DNA of 64,000 bases from JAOUEA01 sp963810915 (GTDB lineage Bacteria > Actinomycetota > UBA4738 > HRBIN12): the NCBI GenBank assembly GCA_963810915.1, contig CAWEPH010000006.1, positions 248,001 to 312,000 on the forward strand, in the 5' to 3' direction. Positions 46,526 to 56,385 of the stretch are shown piece by piece; the first letter of the stretch is position 1; each line of letters opens with the position of its first letter. Both the position numbers and the translations under genes were made by a program. The notes below the pieces were generated by a model that worked only from the letters and a program-made list of their open reading frames with translations, ran no database searches and had not been told where the DNA came from.

Positions 46526-47380
46526 ATGCCGATCGCTGCGGTGTCCTCTCTGCTAGGCATCCCGGTGCCCACCATCCGCTCCTGGGAGCGTCGCTACGGC
46601 TTCCCCGTGCCGGTCGCGAACGCAGGGTCATCACCGGCGCTACACGGTCGAGGAGGTGGACCAGCTCCGGAAGCTGCGCGATGAGATCACGCGCGGTCAT
46701 CTCCGCCCGCGAGGCGGTGGCGATCGTCCGGGGCGAGGCCATGACCGGTCGACCGCGCGTGGAACTGCTCGACCGCTTCCTGGAGTCGGCCATGCGGCTC
46801 GATCCCGCCGCTCTCCGCGAGGTCCTCACCGAAGGCACCGAGTCGCTCGGCGTCGGAATCCACGATCCGCGACGTGGCCCTGCCGGCGATGCGCGAGATG
46901 GGGAGCCGCTGGAAGGCCGGCGTCTGCGACACGGCGCACGAGCATCTGGCCACCGAGGCGGTCCGCGTGTGGCTCGCCCGCCAGTCCGTCATGGCCCCTC
47001 CCCCCTTCCGACCGTTCCCTCTCGTCCTGGCCTGCGGCCCCAAGGACCTCCACACGATCGGGCTGGAGGCGTTCGGCGTCGTGCTGGCGCGGCGCGGCTG
47101 GTCGATCCGGACGCTCGGCCCGCTCACGCCGGTCTCCTCGCTGGTCGCGGCGGTGCGCGCGGCCGAGGCGCGCGGCGCCGTCGTGACGAGCCAGCGCAGC
47201 GTGACGCGTCGTACCGCCGTCGAGGCGATCGCGGCGGCCGATGCGCTCCCGGGCGTGGAGGCGTTCTACGCCGGGGCCGCGTTCGGACCGGCCTCCGCAC
47301 GCAAGGACGTCCCCGGTACCTACCTCGGCGACGACGTGGTCGAGGCCGCCGAGATCCTCGAGCGGGCGCTCCCGGTGTGA
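46526..47380 (+). CDS. MerR-family regulator with cobalamin-binding domain (CarH/LitR-like; frameshifts)
   Basis: About 285 residues in four collinear pieces. The N-terminus is a MerR winged helix (IAAVSSLLGIPVPTIRSWER, then YTVEEVDQLRKLRDEI). The middle helical bundle has a Trp followed by Glu-His (RWKAGVCDTAHEHLATEAV). The C-terminal Rossmann domain carries KDLHTIGLEAF, the D-x-H-x-x-G signature for cobalamin bound through His. Known relatives use adenosylcobalamin as a light sensor and release DNA on illumination. Frames break near 46640, 46700 and 46860. It is divergent from an ABC exporter and convergent with the corrinoid operon, either of which may be its target. Confidence 0.82.
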
Positions 47381-47424
47381 CGATCATGGCCGGGGAATCC
47401 CGGGTGCGGTCCCACCGCCACCGG

Positions 47425-48878
47425 TCAGTCTTCGGCGAAGAGGTCGGGCGCGTCGCGCCGGGAGGCGATGTAGGCCTTGAGCTCCTCGTCGATCGCGGGG
47501 TCGAGGCCCGGGTCCTCGTAGGACTCCAGCAGCCCCTTCCATGCCTTGTTGGCGGCCACCTCCGTGGTCTCGCCCCCCAGCATCTCCCACGTGGCGAAGT
47601 CGGGCGTCTGGAAGAGCGGACTCATGTAGAGCCACTCCTTGAAGTGGGTGCGCGTGTGCGGCGAGGAGAGGAAGAGGCCGCCGGGTCCGACGGCCTTCAG
47701 CGCGTCGAACGCGAGCTCCTCCTCCGTGAACCCGACGCCTTCCATCTGGCGCTTGAACTGACGCAGCAGCTCGACGTCGAGCGCGAACTTCTCGAAGCTG
47801 GCCGTGAGCCCACCCTCCAGCCATCCCGCGGCATGCAGCACGACGTCGGTGCCCGCGAGCATCGTCGCCCAGAGCATCATCTGGGTCTCGGCCGCGGCCT
47901 GGGCGTCCACCGCGGGCGAGGAGGCGAGACCACCCCCGCCGCGGAACGGGAGCCCGTACCGGCGCGCGAGCTGCCCGCCCGCGAGCACCCCGAATACCGA
48001 CTCGGGCGTGCCGAACGCCGGCGAGCCGGTGCGCATGTCGGTGACCGTGAAGAACGAACCGTAGAGGCAGGGCACGCCCTCGCGCACCGTCTGGGCGAGG
48101 GCCACGCCGGAGAGCGCCTCCGCCACCTGCTGCGTGAGCCCGCCCGACACGCTCACCGCCGACGTGGCGCCCGCCAGGAGGAACGGGGTGACCACGATGG
48201 GCTGGTTCGCCTCGGCCCACGCCATCAGCGCGTCGGTCATGCGGAAGTCCCAGATCAGCGGCGAGTTCGGGTTCACGATGCCGAGCAGCGCCGCCTCCTC
48301 CTCGATGGCCTCGCGGCCGCCGTGCACGATCTCGGCCATCCGGATCCCGTCGCGGGCGCGCGGGCCGCTGGTCCCGTAGGTCGTGTACGGCTTGTCCGAC
48401 CAACGGATCGTCGAGTACTCCTGATCCATGTGGCGCGACTCCATCTGGAGGTCGGTGGCCTCCGCCGCGCCGGTCTGGACGCAGTTCAGGACGTCCGTGG
48501 CCTGGGTGAGCTTCACGAGCGTGTCGTGATCCTGGATCCGCCCGGAGCGCCGTCCCTCGTCGAGGTCGCTCGCGAACGGCGGCCCCCCGACGTTCATCCA
48601 GACGGGGGTCCCCCCTCCCCCACCGTCAGGGAACGCTCCGGGTTGCGCGCGCGCAGCCGGAAGCTCGAGGGCGCCTTCGCCACCTGCTCCATCACGAACC
48701 CGCGGTCCCAGTACACGCGGTCCCCGTCGACGGTCTGGCCCGCCTCGGCGAGCACCTTGCGCGCGCCCTCGTGGAGCACGTCGGTGCCGATCTCCTCGAG
48801 GATCCGCATCGCCTGCTCGTGGATGATCTCCACCTGTTCCTCGGAGAGGATGTTCAGTGCGGACTCACGTTCGAACAT
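47425..48878 (-). CDS. non-pyrrolysine MttB-family methyltransferase (one frameshift)
   Basis: About 484 residues. The N-terminal piece (LSEEQVEIIHEQAMRILEEI) joins, through a shift near 48597, a 390-residue run with GGAREAIEEEAAL-like, WDFRMTDALMAWAEANQP and GGGGLASSPAVDAQAAAE. This is the trimethylamine methyltransferase superfamily. No amber codon interrupts the open 390-codon run, so it lacks pyrrolysine, like the glycine-betaine methyltransferase MtgB group. It should transfer a methyl group from a quaternary amine or similar substrate to the corrinoid protein. Last gene of the operon; its start overlaps the DUF1638 stop by 14 bases. Confidence 0.86.
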
Positions 48879-49479
48879 CGTCGGGCTCCTCCATCAGGGG
48901 GGTCAGCAGATCGTCGAGCGGCGCGATCCCCAGGTCGTGGATCTCCAGCGGCTTCTCCATGTACGCGGCGATCTCGCGCGCCTTCGCCTCGCGGTCGGGG
49001 TCGGGGTGCTGGCGCACGAAGAGCACCCGGCTGAGGTTGCCGAAGTAGGTCTCCTTGAGCCACGGGAACCGATCGAGGCCGAGGCCCTTGATCACCGCGC
49101 GGTCCCAGTTGGTGACGAGCCAGTCGGTGAGGAAGTAGATGCCGATGTCGTCCTCGAACCGCTTGTACAGCTCCCCCGCGTACCACTGGAAGCAGTGGAC
49201 GCCGGCCGGCCGCACCGCCGGATACCGCTCGAGGACCGCATCGAGGCGCCCGCCCGTGCCGCAGTCCCCGTAGACCACGATCACGCGCTCGTACTTCGGC
49301 AGGAGGATCTGCAGCTTCGCCTCGACCGCCGGGCGCGATCTCGAGCGGCGTCATGTGCAGGTCCGACGGAGATGCCGTGGACGTCGGCGTCCCATCCGTG
49401 CCGCTGCGATCAGCGCGGCCGTGTCCTGCGCGACGGCGCCGCAGGCGAGGAACGCGACCTTCGCGCCGGTGGAGGTCAC
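48865..49479 (-). CDS. DUF1638 protein of the corrinoid operon (frameshifted)
   Basis: About 205 residues. The N-terminus is KVAFLACGAVAQDTAALIAA (GTG 49479, overlapping the activase stop). A middle piece reads DLHMTPLEIAP. The C-terminal 139 residues contain IVVYGDCGTGGRLDAVL and FYFGNLSRV-like segments typical of DUF1638. Conserved cysteines (LACGA, GDCGTGG) and His could bind metal. DUF1638 proteins are repeatedly found beside MttB and corrinoid genes but have no assigned function. Frames break near 49400 and 49330. Confidence 0.72.
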
Positions 49480-51359
49480 GGCGAGGCGCTCCCCGCGACG
49501 CGCGCGGCGTGCGCGGCCTCGGCATCGTCGAGCTCCTCGGCCGTGGGGAACCCGAGGTTGCCGATGAACCGGTCGTTGAAGTCCTCTTCGCCGGAGAGCT
49601 CGATGTACTCGACGATCTGCGGGATCTCGAAGGCGACCTCGCGCTCGCGGAACGACATGAGGGCCATCTTGGCACCCTCGCTCGCCGTGTTGCCGACGGC
49701 CTTGATCTTGTCGACGGGGACGGGCGGCACCAGGCCGATCACCCGGGCGCTCTGGGGGTTGATGTAGGAACCGAACGAGCCGGCCAGCATCACCTCGTCG
49801 AGGTCCGCCGCCGTGCAGCGACGAGCGCGCGCATCGCGGTCTCGATGCCCGTGGAGATGGCGCCCTTCGCGAACTGGAGCGCGCGCACGTCGGTCTGCGT
49901 GAGGACCACGTCGCCGGCGAGGACGAACGCCTTGACCTGCGTCGCGCAGGATCAGGCGGTCGGCGAGCGGATGGCCGGCGGCCACGGCGTCCTCGCGCGA
50001 CGTCATCTTGCCCGCCGTCGTCCAGCAGGCCGGCGAGCCGCAGCTGCGCCACGATGTCGATGAGCCCCGATCCGCAGATCCCGCGCGGCTCCACGTCGTC
50101 GCCCGCCGATCACCTGGAGCTCCACCTCGCCGTTCGCGAGCACGACGCCCTCGATGGCGCCGTCGGTGGCGCGCATCCCGCAGAGGATCTCGCCGCCCTC
50201 GAAGGCGGGCCCGCCGGCGCCGCCGTGGCGACCGAGCGCTCGGAGGAACCGCACGCGATCTCGCCGTTGGTGCCCACGTCCACGAGCAGGCGCATCTCGG
50301 GATCGCGCACCAGTCCGGTGGCCACGATGTCGGCGACGATGTCGGCGCCCACGTACGCACCGATCGAGGGGAAGAGCGCGACCCACCCGAGCGGATGGAT
50401 CGTCGAAGCCGATCTGGTCGGCGCGGAGGTCCTGCGGCTCCACGAACGAGGCCACGTAGGGCGCGAGCGCGATCGACTCGGGGTTCACGCCGCAGAGCAG
50501 GTGCAGCATGGTGGCGTTGCCCGCCATCACCACCTCGTAGATCTCCTCGGTCGCGACGCCGGACTCCTCCTTCACGCGCGCGAGCAGCTCGTTCACCGTG
50601 GCGACGGCGGCGGCCTGCAGTTCTCGATGTCCTCGTCGTCCTGCATCGCGCGCGCCATCCGTGCGATCACGTCGGCGCCGAACGGGGTCTGGTGGTTGAT
50701 CGTGGAGGCGACCGCCACGGCGGCGCCGGTACGCAGGTCGACCAGCGTGCACACGCAGGTGGTCGTGCCGATGTCGAACGAGGCGCCGAACATCCGGTCC
50801 GTCGTGTCGCCGGGCTCGACGTCCACCAGGTGCTCGCCCACGAGGGTGGCCGTGACGTGCGTGGTCTCACGCAGCGTCTCGGCGATCTTCGGGAGCACCT
50901 CCCAGTCGTGTCGCGCGGTGTAGCCGGCCTCGTCGACCGCGTCCAGGACGCGCGCGAGGTGCGAGCGGTGGTCCTCCAGCGACGGCGCCGCGAGCTCGAA
51001 GCGCGTGCTTCACGACGTTGGGCTCCAGCAGGACGAAGCGCCCCACGCCCATCGTCGCGGCCTTCGGCATCTTCATGAGCCGCGGGACGTCGACGGTCAT
51101 GGGACCGGTGATCGGGCACTGGCAGGAGAGGCGCCAGCCGTCGTCGAGCTTCTCGGGGAGGTGGCGGTAGTCGGCGAGCGAGAGCTCCGCCTCCCCGTCC
51201 AGCACCTTGCACGCCGCACTTGCCGCAGGTCCCTCGGCCACCGCAGGTCGATTCGATGGGCAGACCCGCCCAGTGCGCCGCGTTGAAGAGGGTCGTGCCG
51301 TCGGGGACGCGGACGGTCTTGCCGCTGGGGTGGTAGGTGACCTGGACCTTCGCGGCCAC
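49476..51359 (-). CDS. corrinoid reductive activase, ferredoxin + ASKHA domains (many frameshifts)
   Basis: About 627 residues. The N-terminal 2Fe-2S domain has ESTCGGRGTCGKC and SCQCPITG. A linker leads to the actin-like ATPase domain (DUF4445 type) with FDIGTTTCVCTLVDL, then FGADVIARMARAMQ and the C-terminal glycine-rich GLDEVMLAGSFGSYINP-like segment. Such proteins use ATP to reduce inactive Co(II) corrinoid to Co(I). At least six frame changes occur, scattered along the gene. GTG 51359 follows the pterin methyltransferase stop directly. Confidence 0.85.
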
Positions 51360-52238
51360 TCAGGCCTCCGTCTGCGCGGCGGCGAGCTGCCGGCGGTGCT
51401 CCGCGATCCACGCCGCGCCGTACTCGTCCGCGACCGAGCAGCAGGTCGGCGGCGAGGGTCGCGGTCCGCCCCTGCTCGTGCAGCGGGTTCGTGATCGCGG
51501 TGTTCATGCCGGCCATGATCGACATCCCCAGGAAGGTGGCGTCGATGCCGCGGCGGTCCGGCATGCCGAAGGAGATGTTGGAGGCGCCGCAGCTCACGTT
51601 CACGCCGAGCTCCTCGCGGATCAGCCGCATCGTGCGGAACATCGAGGTCGCGGCGTCGGGCGCGGCGCCGATCGGCATCGTGAGCGGGTCGATGATCACG
51701 TCCTCCCGCGCGATGCCGTGATCGGCCGCGGCCTCCACGATCTTGCGCGCGGCGGCGAGGCGCACCTCCGGATCCATCGAGATCCCCTCGGAATCGTTCG
51801 CCATGCCGATCACCGCGGCGCCGAACTTCGCCACGAGCGGCAGCAGGCGCTCGAGCGAGTGGTCCTCGGCCGTGACCGAGTTGATGAGGACCTTGCCGTT
51901 CGCCAGGGGGACGGCCGCCTCCAGGGCCTCGGGCGTGGAGGAGTCGATGCACAGCGGCACGTCCACGACCTGATGCACCGCCTGCACGACGGCGGAGAGC
52001 ATCGCGGCCTCGTCGAACCCCGGGATGCCCGCGTTCAGATCGAGGATCGCGGCGCCCGCCGCCACCTGCGCCACCGCGTCCGCCTTGACGGTGGTCATGT
52101 CCATCGCCTTGAGTTCCTCGGTGAGCTGCTCGCGTCCCGTGGGGTTGATGCGCTCGCCGATGATGCGGAACGGGTGGGCGTCGCCGATCGGACGTCGCCG
52201 CCGGGACCCGTGAGGACGGTCGTCGCGACCTCCGTCAC
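51360..52238 (-). CDS. methyltetrahydrofolate:corrinoid methyltransferase (pterin-binding; frameshifts)
   Basis: About 293 residues with a dihydropteroate-synthase-like TIM barrel: FRIIGERINPTGREQL, ILDLNAGIPGFDEAAM, PLCIDSSTPEALEAA, INSVTAE and NVSCGASNISFGMPDR. This is the MtgA/AcsE/MetH pterin-domain family, which moves the methyl group between corrinoid and tetrahydrofolate. The GTG at 52238 overlaps the corrinoid-protein stop (GTGA) but needs a shift near 52188 to reach the barrel; a second shift near 51440 joins the conserved C-terminus to TGA 51360. Confidence 0.87.
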
Positions 52239-52889
52239 TCGCGCGCCCCCGGTGAGCTTCTTCGCGATCTCGACGGCTTCCGGCGCGTTGTTCGCGTAGC
52301 CGTCCGCGCCGATCTTGTCGGCCCACTCGGGCGTGACGGGGGCCCCGCCCACCATCACCTTGATCCGGTCGCGCATCCCCGCCGCCTCCAGCCGTTTGAT
52401 CACCGTCTCCTGGTACGGGACGGTCGTGGTGAGCAGGGCGCTCATGCCCAGGATCTGCGGGTTCAGCTCGTTGATCGCCTCGATGATCCGATCCGCGCTC
52501 ACGTCCTTGCCCATGTCGTGGACGTCGAAGCCGCTCGTGCGCAGCATGGCGCCCACCATGTTCTTCCCCAGATCGTGCAGATCCCCCTTGACGGTGCACA
52601 TCAGGATCAGGACGTTCGCCGCCGCATCGATCCTTCTGGGCCAGCAACGCGGGCTCGATGATCGCGTTCGCCGCCTTGAAGACCTCGGCGCTCGCCACGA
52701 CCTCGGGCAGGAAGACCTCGCCGCGCTTCCACATCTCGCCGAGGTCGAACATGGCGACCGCCATGCCCTCCTCCAGCACCCATCTTGGGATCGGCGTCCG
52801 CGGCCATCAACCGTTCGGCGGCCGCCGACTCCGAGGTCCATGTCCGCCACGATCAGCGCCTGCTTCAGGATCTCGAGGTCCTCGTTCAC
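52235..52889 (-). CDS. corrinoid (B12-binding) methyl-carrier protein (frameshifts)
   Basis: About 217 residues, MtaC/MttC type. The N-terminal helical cap (MNEDLEILKQALIVADMD; MFDLGEMWKRGEVFLPEVV) precedes a Rossmann B12 domain with VKGDLHDLGKNMV, whose His replaces the lower cobalt ligand, and VMVGGAPVTPEWADKIGADG. GTG 52889 has GAGGAGGC. Frames break near 52830, 52785 and 52625. An extra G in a G-run near 52250 would restore a stop overlapping the next start. First gene of the five-gene operon. Confidence 0.88.
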
Positions 52890-52926
52890 GCTTGCCTCCT
52901 CGCATCGCCGGCGCCCGATGCCGGCC

Positions 52927-52960
52927 GGGTGACTACGAAGTCAACCGGACCCCCGTCCGG
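52927..52960. promoter_or_regulatory. two adjacent palindromes at the corrinoid operon promoter
   Basis: The first (52927-52946) has half-sites GGGTGACT and AGTCAACC around ACGA, with only the third base unpaired. The second (52945-52960) has CCGGAC and GTCCGG around CCCC. On the minus strand the first contains TTGACT (52939-52944), a good -35 for the operon. The size and symmetry suit a TetR dimer, and a TetR gene diverges from here. Confidence 0.6.
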
Positions 52961-53065
52961 CACCCGCCCAGGATAGGAACCCCAGGCAGATGTGGGAACG
53001 GTCTCTGCCGTCGAGTTCCTGACCGCAGGTCATGCAACGGAGCGCCAGGCCCTACGCTGTCGCCC

Positions 53066-53747
53066 ATGGCCGCCCGTACCGACCCTCGCGGAGCGCCCGC
53101 AGCAGGCCAAGCGCGAGCGCATCGTGGAGTGCGCGATGCGGCAGTTCGCCGAGCACGGGTACCAGGGCGCCAAGGTCGAGGACATGGCCGCCGAGCTCGG
53201 CATCGCCAAGGGGTCGATCTTCCAGCACTTCGGCTCCAAGGCCGGACTCTTCTTCGAGGCCTACAAGCGCGCTGTGAACGTCGATGCCCGCGTGGCTCGA
53301 CGCCCCGCCGCGGTCGTCGAGGAGGGGTTCTTCGCGACCGTGACGCTACTGGCTGGACCGGACCGAGCACCTGGTACGGAGGACTAGGTCCCGTATCGCG
53401 TCGTCGCTGATCGGTCACGTACGGCACCGATCTCGCGCTGAAGCGCGACATCAATCGCTTCCTGGTGAGCGAGGACCCCTACGGCACGCTCGACTTCGTG
53501 GAGTACGGCAGAACACGCGGCGAGGTCCGCGACGACGTCGACCTCGAGATGATCGTGTCCATGGTGGATTGGCTCTCCGGCTCGTTCCAGGACGCGCTGG
53601 TCACCGAGGAGCTCGACCCCGGCTGTTCCACGCGTCACCGGAACACCGAACGACAGCAGTCTTCGCGTCGAGCAGTTCACGATGGTGCTTCGCAGCGCGA
53701 TTGGCGCACAAGCAACCGGGGAGCCAACCGAGGACGAATCCTCATGA
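53066..53747 (+). CDS. TetR-family transcriptional regulator (frameshifts)
   Basis: About 225 residues. The DNA-binding domain is unmistakable: RERIVECAMRQFAEHGYQG, VEDMAAELGIAKGSIFQHFG, SKAGLFFEAYKRAV. The ligand domain follows in pieces (LALKRDINRFLVSEDPYGTL, DLEMIVSMVDWLSGSFQDAL) to TGA 53747. ATG 53066 needs a shift near 53073 to enter the HTH; others lie near 53290, 53340, 53420 and 53670. It is divergent from the corrinoid operon, with operator-like palindromes between, so it is the obvious candidate repressor. Confidence 0.8.
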
Positions 53748-54195
53748 TCGGCGGAGCGCCGAGTCGGCATCCTGCTCCGTGACCGTGCGGCGCTGGTAGT
53801 TCCTGAGCGCGAACCGGTCGCAGGCCGTCTCGGCCGAAGATCTCCTTCCCAGCCTCTCCCACAGATACCAGTGCATCCACTCGTGGCAGTAGAGGAAGCG
53901 AAGTACCTGGCGCGGTGTGCGAAACGTGACTCCTTCGGTGAGCCAGATGAATCGAATCGCCTTACCGGGACGCCGTTTGGCGCCGAAGGCAACGACCTCT
54001 CCGAATGGCAAAACGGCTCCGGGTACTGCAGGGTGATCGTCCGCTTCTCAAAGTCCGTGAAGGCGGCCAGGTGCGGCTTCTGGCGGTATCTGAGGGGTTT
54101 CACGTCCAGTCGATATCCCGAGGCCGAGGGAAGCCCGAGGAGCAGCTCCCGAACCTTGCCTGCGGGCAGGTCCTGAACGGTCGATGTGTGCGCAC
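53742..54195 (-). CDS. small putative zinc metallopeptidase, HExxH type (frameshift)
   Basis: About 150 residues. The N-terminal half (LPAGKVRELLLGLPSASGYR, AAFTDFEKRTITLQYPEP) joins, through a shift near 54010, FGEVVAFGAKRRPGKAIRFI and then YCHEWMHWYLWERL, an HExxH zinc site. ETACDRFALRNY follows, where the acidic residue could be the third ligand. The arrangement recalls SprT or other minimal gluzincins, but I cannot place it in a family. The start is uncertain; GTG 54195 is a guess. It overlaps the 3' end of the convergent TetR gene. Confidence 0.55.
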
Positions 54196-54241
54196 GACTC
54201 GCAGGGTACGGCCGCCGGTCCACTAGCCGTTTGGGCCGGCC

Positions 54242-54931
54242 ATGGAGGTCGGGGCGAGGGACACCCGTCGGCGCGTACCCACCGCGACGGCGTGCGGGCG
54301 GCGACTCCCGGTCGCGGTCGCCGTCGTGGGGTTCGGACTGTCCTTCGGGGTGCTCGCGCGAACAGCCGGTATGGGGGTCGTCGCGCCGTTGGTCATGTCG
54401 GCAACGACGTTCGCGGGCTCGGCCCAGTTCGCGGCCACCTCCATCCTGGGCGCCGGGGGAGGCGTCGCGGCGGCCGTCACTGCCGCCGTCCTGCTGAACG
54501 CGCGATACGCGCCGATCGGGGTGACCGTCGCCCCCTACCTCACGGGTCCGTGGTGGTCTCGATTCCTCCACGCGCAGCTGGTCGTCGACGAGTCGTGGGC
54601 GATCGCCGCCGAGGGCGACGGTCGTTTCAACCCGAAGGTGCTGATCGGCGCCGGCCTCACCCTCTACGTCGCGTGGCTCCTCGGGACGAGCGCTGGGCGT
54701 GGCGTTCGGCGGCTGATCGGCGACCCGGCCCGCCTCGGGCTCGACGCCGCCTTCCCGGCGCTCTTCCTCGCGCTTCTGGTTCCGCATTTGAAGACCCGCG
54801 TCGCGAAGCCGCCGCCGCGCTCGGCGCTGCCATCGCGCTGTTGCTGACGCCGTTCACGCCCACCGGCGTTCCCATCATCGTGCCAGCGTCGCGTGCGTGT
54901 CGTCTTCGCACACCCGGCGGGGGGCCGATGA
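54242..54931 (+). CDS. azlC: AzlC-family branched-chain amino acid exporter subunit (frameshift near 3' end)
   Basis: About 230 residues with several hydrophobic helices. The opening LPVAVAVVGFGLSFGVLA and MSATTFAGSAQFAATSILG are the AzlC signature. VVDESWAIAAEGDG is a conserved loop. The frame breaks near 54800 and continues AAAALGAAIALLLTPFTPTG to a stop overlapping the next ATG. AzlC pairs with a small AzlD subunit to export branched-chain amino acids or analogues. Confidence 0.82.
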
Positions 54932-55249
54932 CGACCTGGACCGTGGTGGTCCGTGGGCTTCCAACGATGCGATCAAGGCCCTCGGGCCGGTCTTCCTCGG
55001 CGGCCGCCCCCTGCCCGCCCGAGTCATCGCGTGGTGGCGCTTCTGGCCCCGGCGCTGCTGGCCGCGTTGGTTGCTATCAATACGTTCGCGACGGAGCGCG
55101 AGCTCGGGGTGGACGCCCGTGTTCTGGGCGTGGCCGCAGCCGCGATCGCGATCTGGCGACGTGCGCCCGTTCTCGTCGTCGTCGTGGTGGCCGCCGTGGT
55201 GACTGGCGTCGCCCGCGCGCTCGTGGCTGATAGCGTGCCCCCCCGATGA
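54928..55249 (+). CDS. azlD: AzlD-family small exporter subunit (frameshifts)
   Basis: About 105 residues with three or four helices: TTWTVVV at the start, then VFLGGRPLPARV, VVALLAPALLAALVAIN and ARVLGVAAAAIAIWRRAPVL. Length and position after azlC identify AzlD. Frames break near 54950 and 55025. The stop overlaps the peptidase ATG (ATGA at 55246-55249). Confidence 0.75.
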
Positions 55250-56379
55250 CTCGCTACAGGGACCTCGGGCTCATGGTCGGCTCCTTGTCGCCCGGACCGC
55301 TGAACGCGATCACGGACGTCGAGGGCGTTCGGGTCGGCTTCTCCACGGTCGTCGAGGGCGAGGGCCCGCTGGTGGTGGGCCGAGGACCGGTACGAACCGG
55401 CGTCACCGTGATCAGTCCGCACCCCGCATCGGGTTGGAGCCGGTGTTCGCGGGGTGCCACCGCCTGAACGGCAACGGAGAGCTCACCGGTCTCGAATGGG
55501 TCCGCGAGTCGGGCATGCTCACCACACCGATCGGCGATCACGAACACCCATAGCGTCGGTGTCGTCCGCGACGCCTTGGTCGCTAGAGCGCACGCAGGGA
55601 CCTCACAGGGTACTGGTCGCTTCCGGTCGTTGGTGAGACCTACGACGGAATCCTCAACGACATCAACGGGTTGCACGTGCGTCCGGAGCACCTCGAGGCC
55701 GCCCTGGATTCGGTAGCGCCCGGCCCCGTCGCGGAGGGCAACGTCGGCGGCGGAACCGGAATGGTCTGCCACGAGTTCAAGGGCGGGACGGGAACGGCAT
55801 CGACGGCTGGATGAGGACGGCGGGCACGGTCGGAGCGCTCGTCCAGGCGAACCATGGGACCGGCCGAGGCTCATGGTGGACGGGGTCCCGGTTGGACGGG
55901 AGATCGGAAGGATCGGGTCTCGTCGCCGTACGACGCGAGGCGCGCGCGTCGAGGCGGGCCTCTCGCCGCCCGAGCCCGGGTCCGGCTCGATAATCGCGAT
56001 CCTTGCGACCGACGCCCCGCTCCTCCCCCACCAGTGCGAGCGCCTGGCTCAGCGCGCGGGTTTGGGAGTCGCGCGAGCGGGCGGCGCGGGCGAGAACTCG
56101 TCCGGCGATATCTTCCTAGCTTTCTCCACCGCGAACCGCAGTCCGCTCAGGAGCTACAAGCGAGGAGGATCCGCGCCGGTGGAGGTGAGGATGGCTTCCG
56201 ACGGCGCTATCGTCGACCTCTTCTGGGCCGCGGTCGAGGCCACCGAGGAGGCGATCCTGAACGCGTTCGTCTCCGCCGAGACACTGACGGGCCGCGACGG
56301 AATCACCGCGCACGCGCTCGATCACGAAAGGTTGCTCGAGATCATGACGAGGTACGGTCGCGGACCGACCGGCGTGTAG
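55246..56379 (+). CDS. P1-family (DmpA/BapA-type) aminopeptidase (frameshifts)
   Basis: About 375 residues in pieces. The N-terminus NAITDVEGVRVGFSTVVEGE and the C-terminal GSIIAILATDAPLLPHQCER, RAGGAGENSSGDIFLAFSTAN and EATEEAILNAFVSAETLTGRDG are diagnostic of the N-terminal-nucleophile peptidase family S58/P1. The Ser in GSIIAI should be the self-processing nucleophile. Frames break near 55430, 55540, 55620, 55790 and 55870. Coupling to azlCD suggests a peptide- or beta-peptide-degrading enzyme with export of the released amino acid. Confidence 0.83.
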
Positions 56380-56385
56380 GGAACC

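Noticed and set aside
47425..48597. Pyrrolysine in the MttB homologue
   Set aside because: There is no in-frame TAG in the 390-codon run covering the catalytic region, and no pyrrolysine genes are nearby.
46681..49767. A 1028-codon plus-strand open frame
   Set aside because: It starts inside the frameshifted MerR-type gene and then runs antisense to MttB and DUF1638. It has no coherent domain.
52890..53065. Cobalamin riboswitch upstream of the corrinoid operon
   Set aside because: I looked for the B12-box pattern and a large multi-stem leader. The space is under 180 bases and is better explained by palindromic operators.
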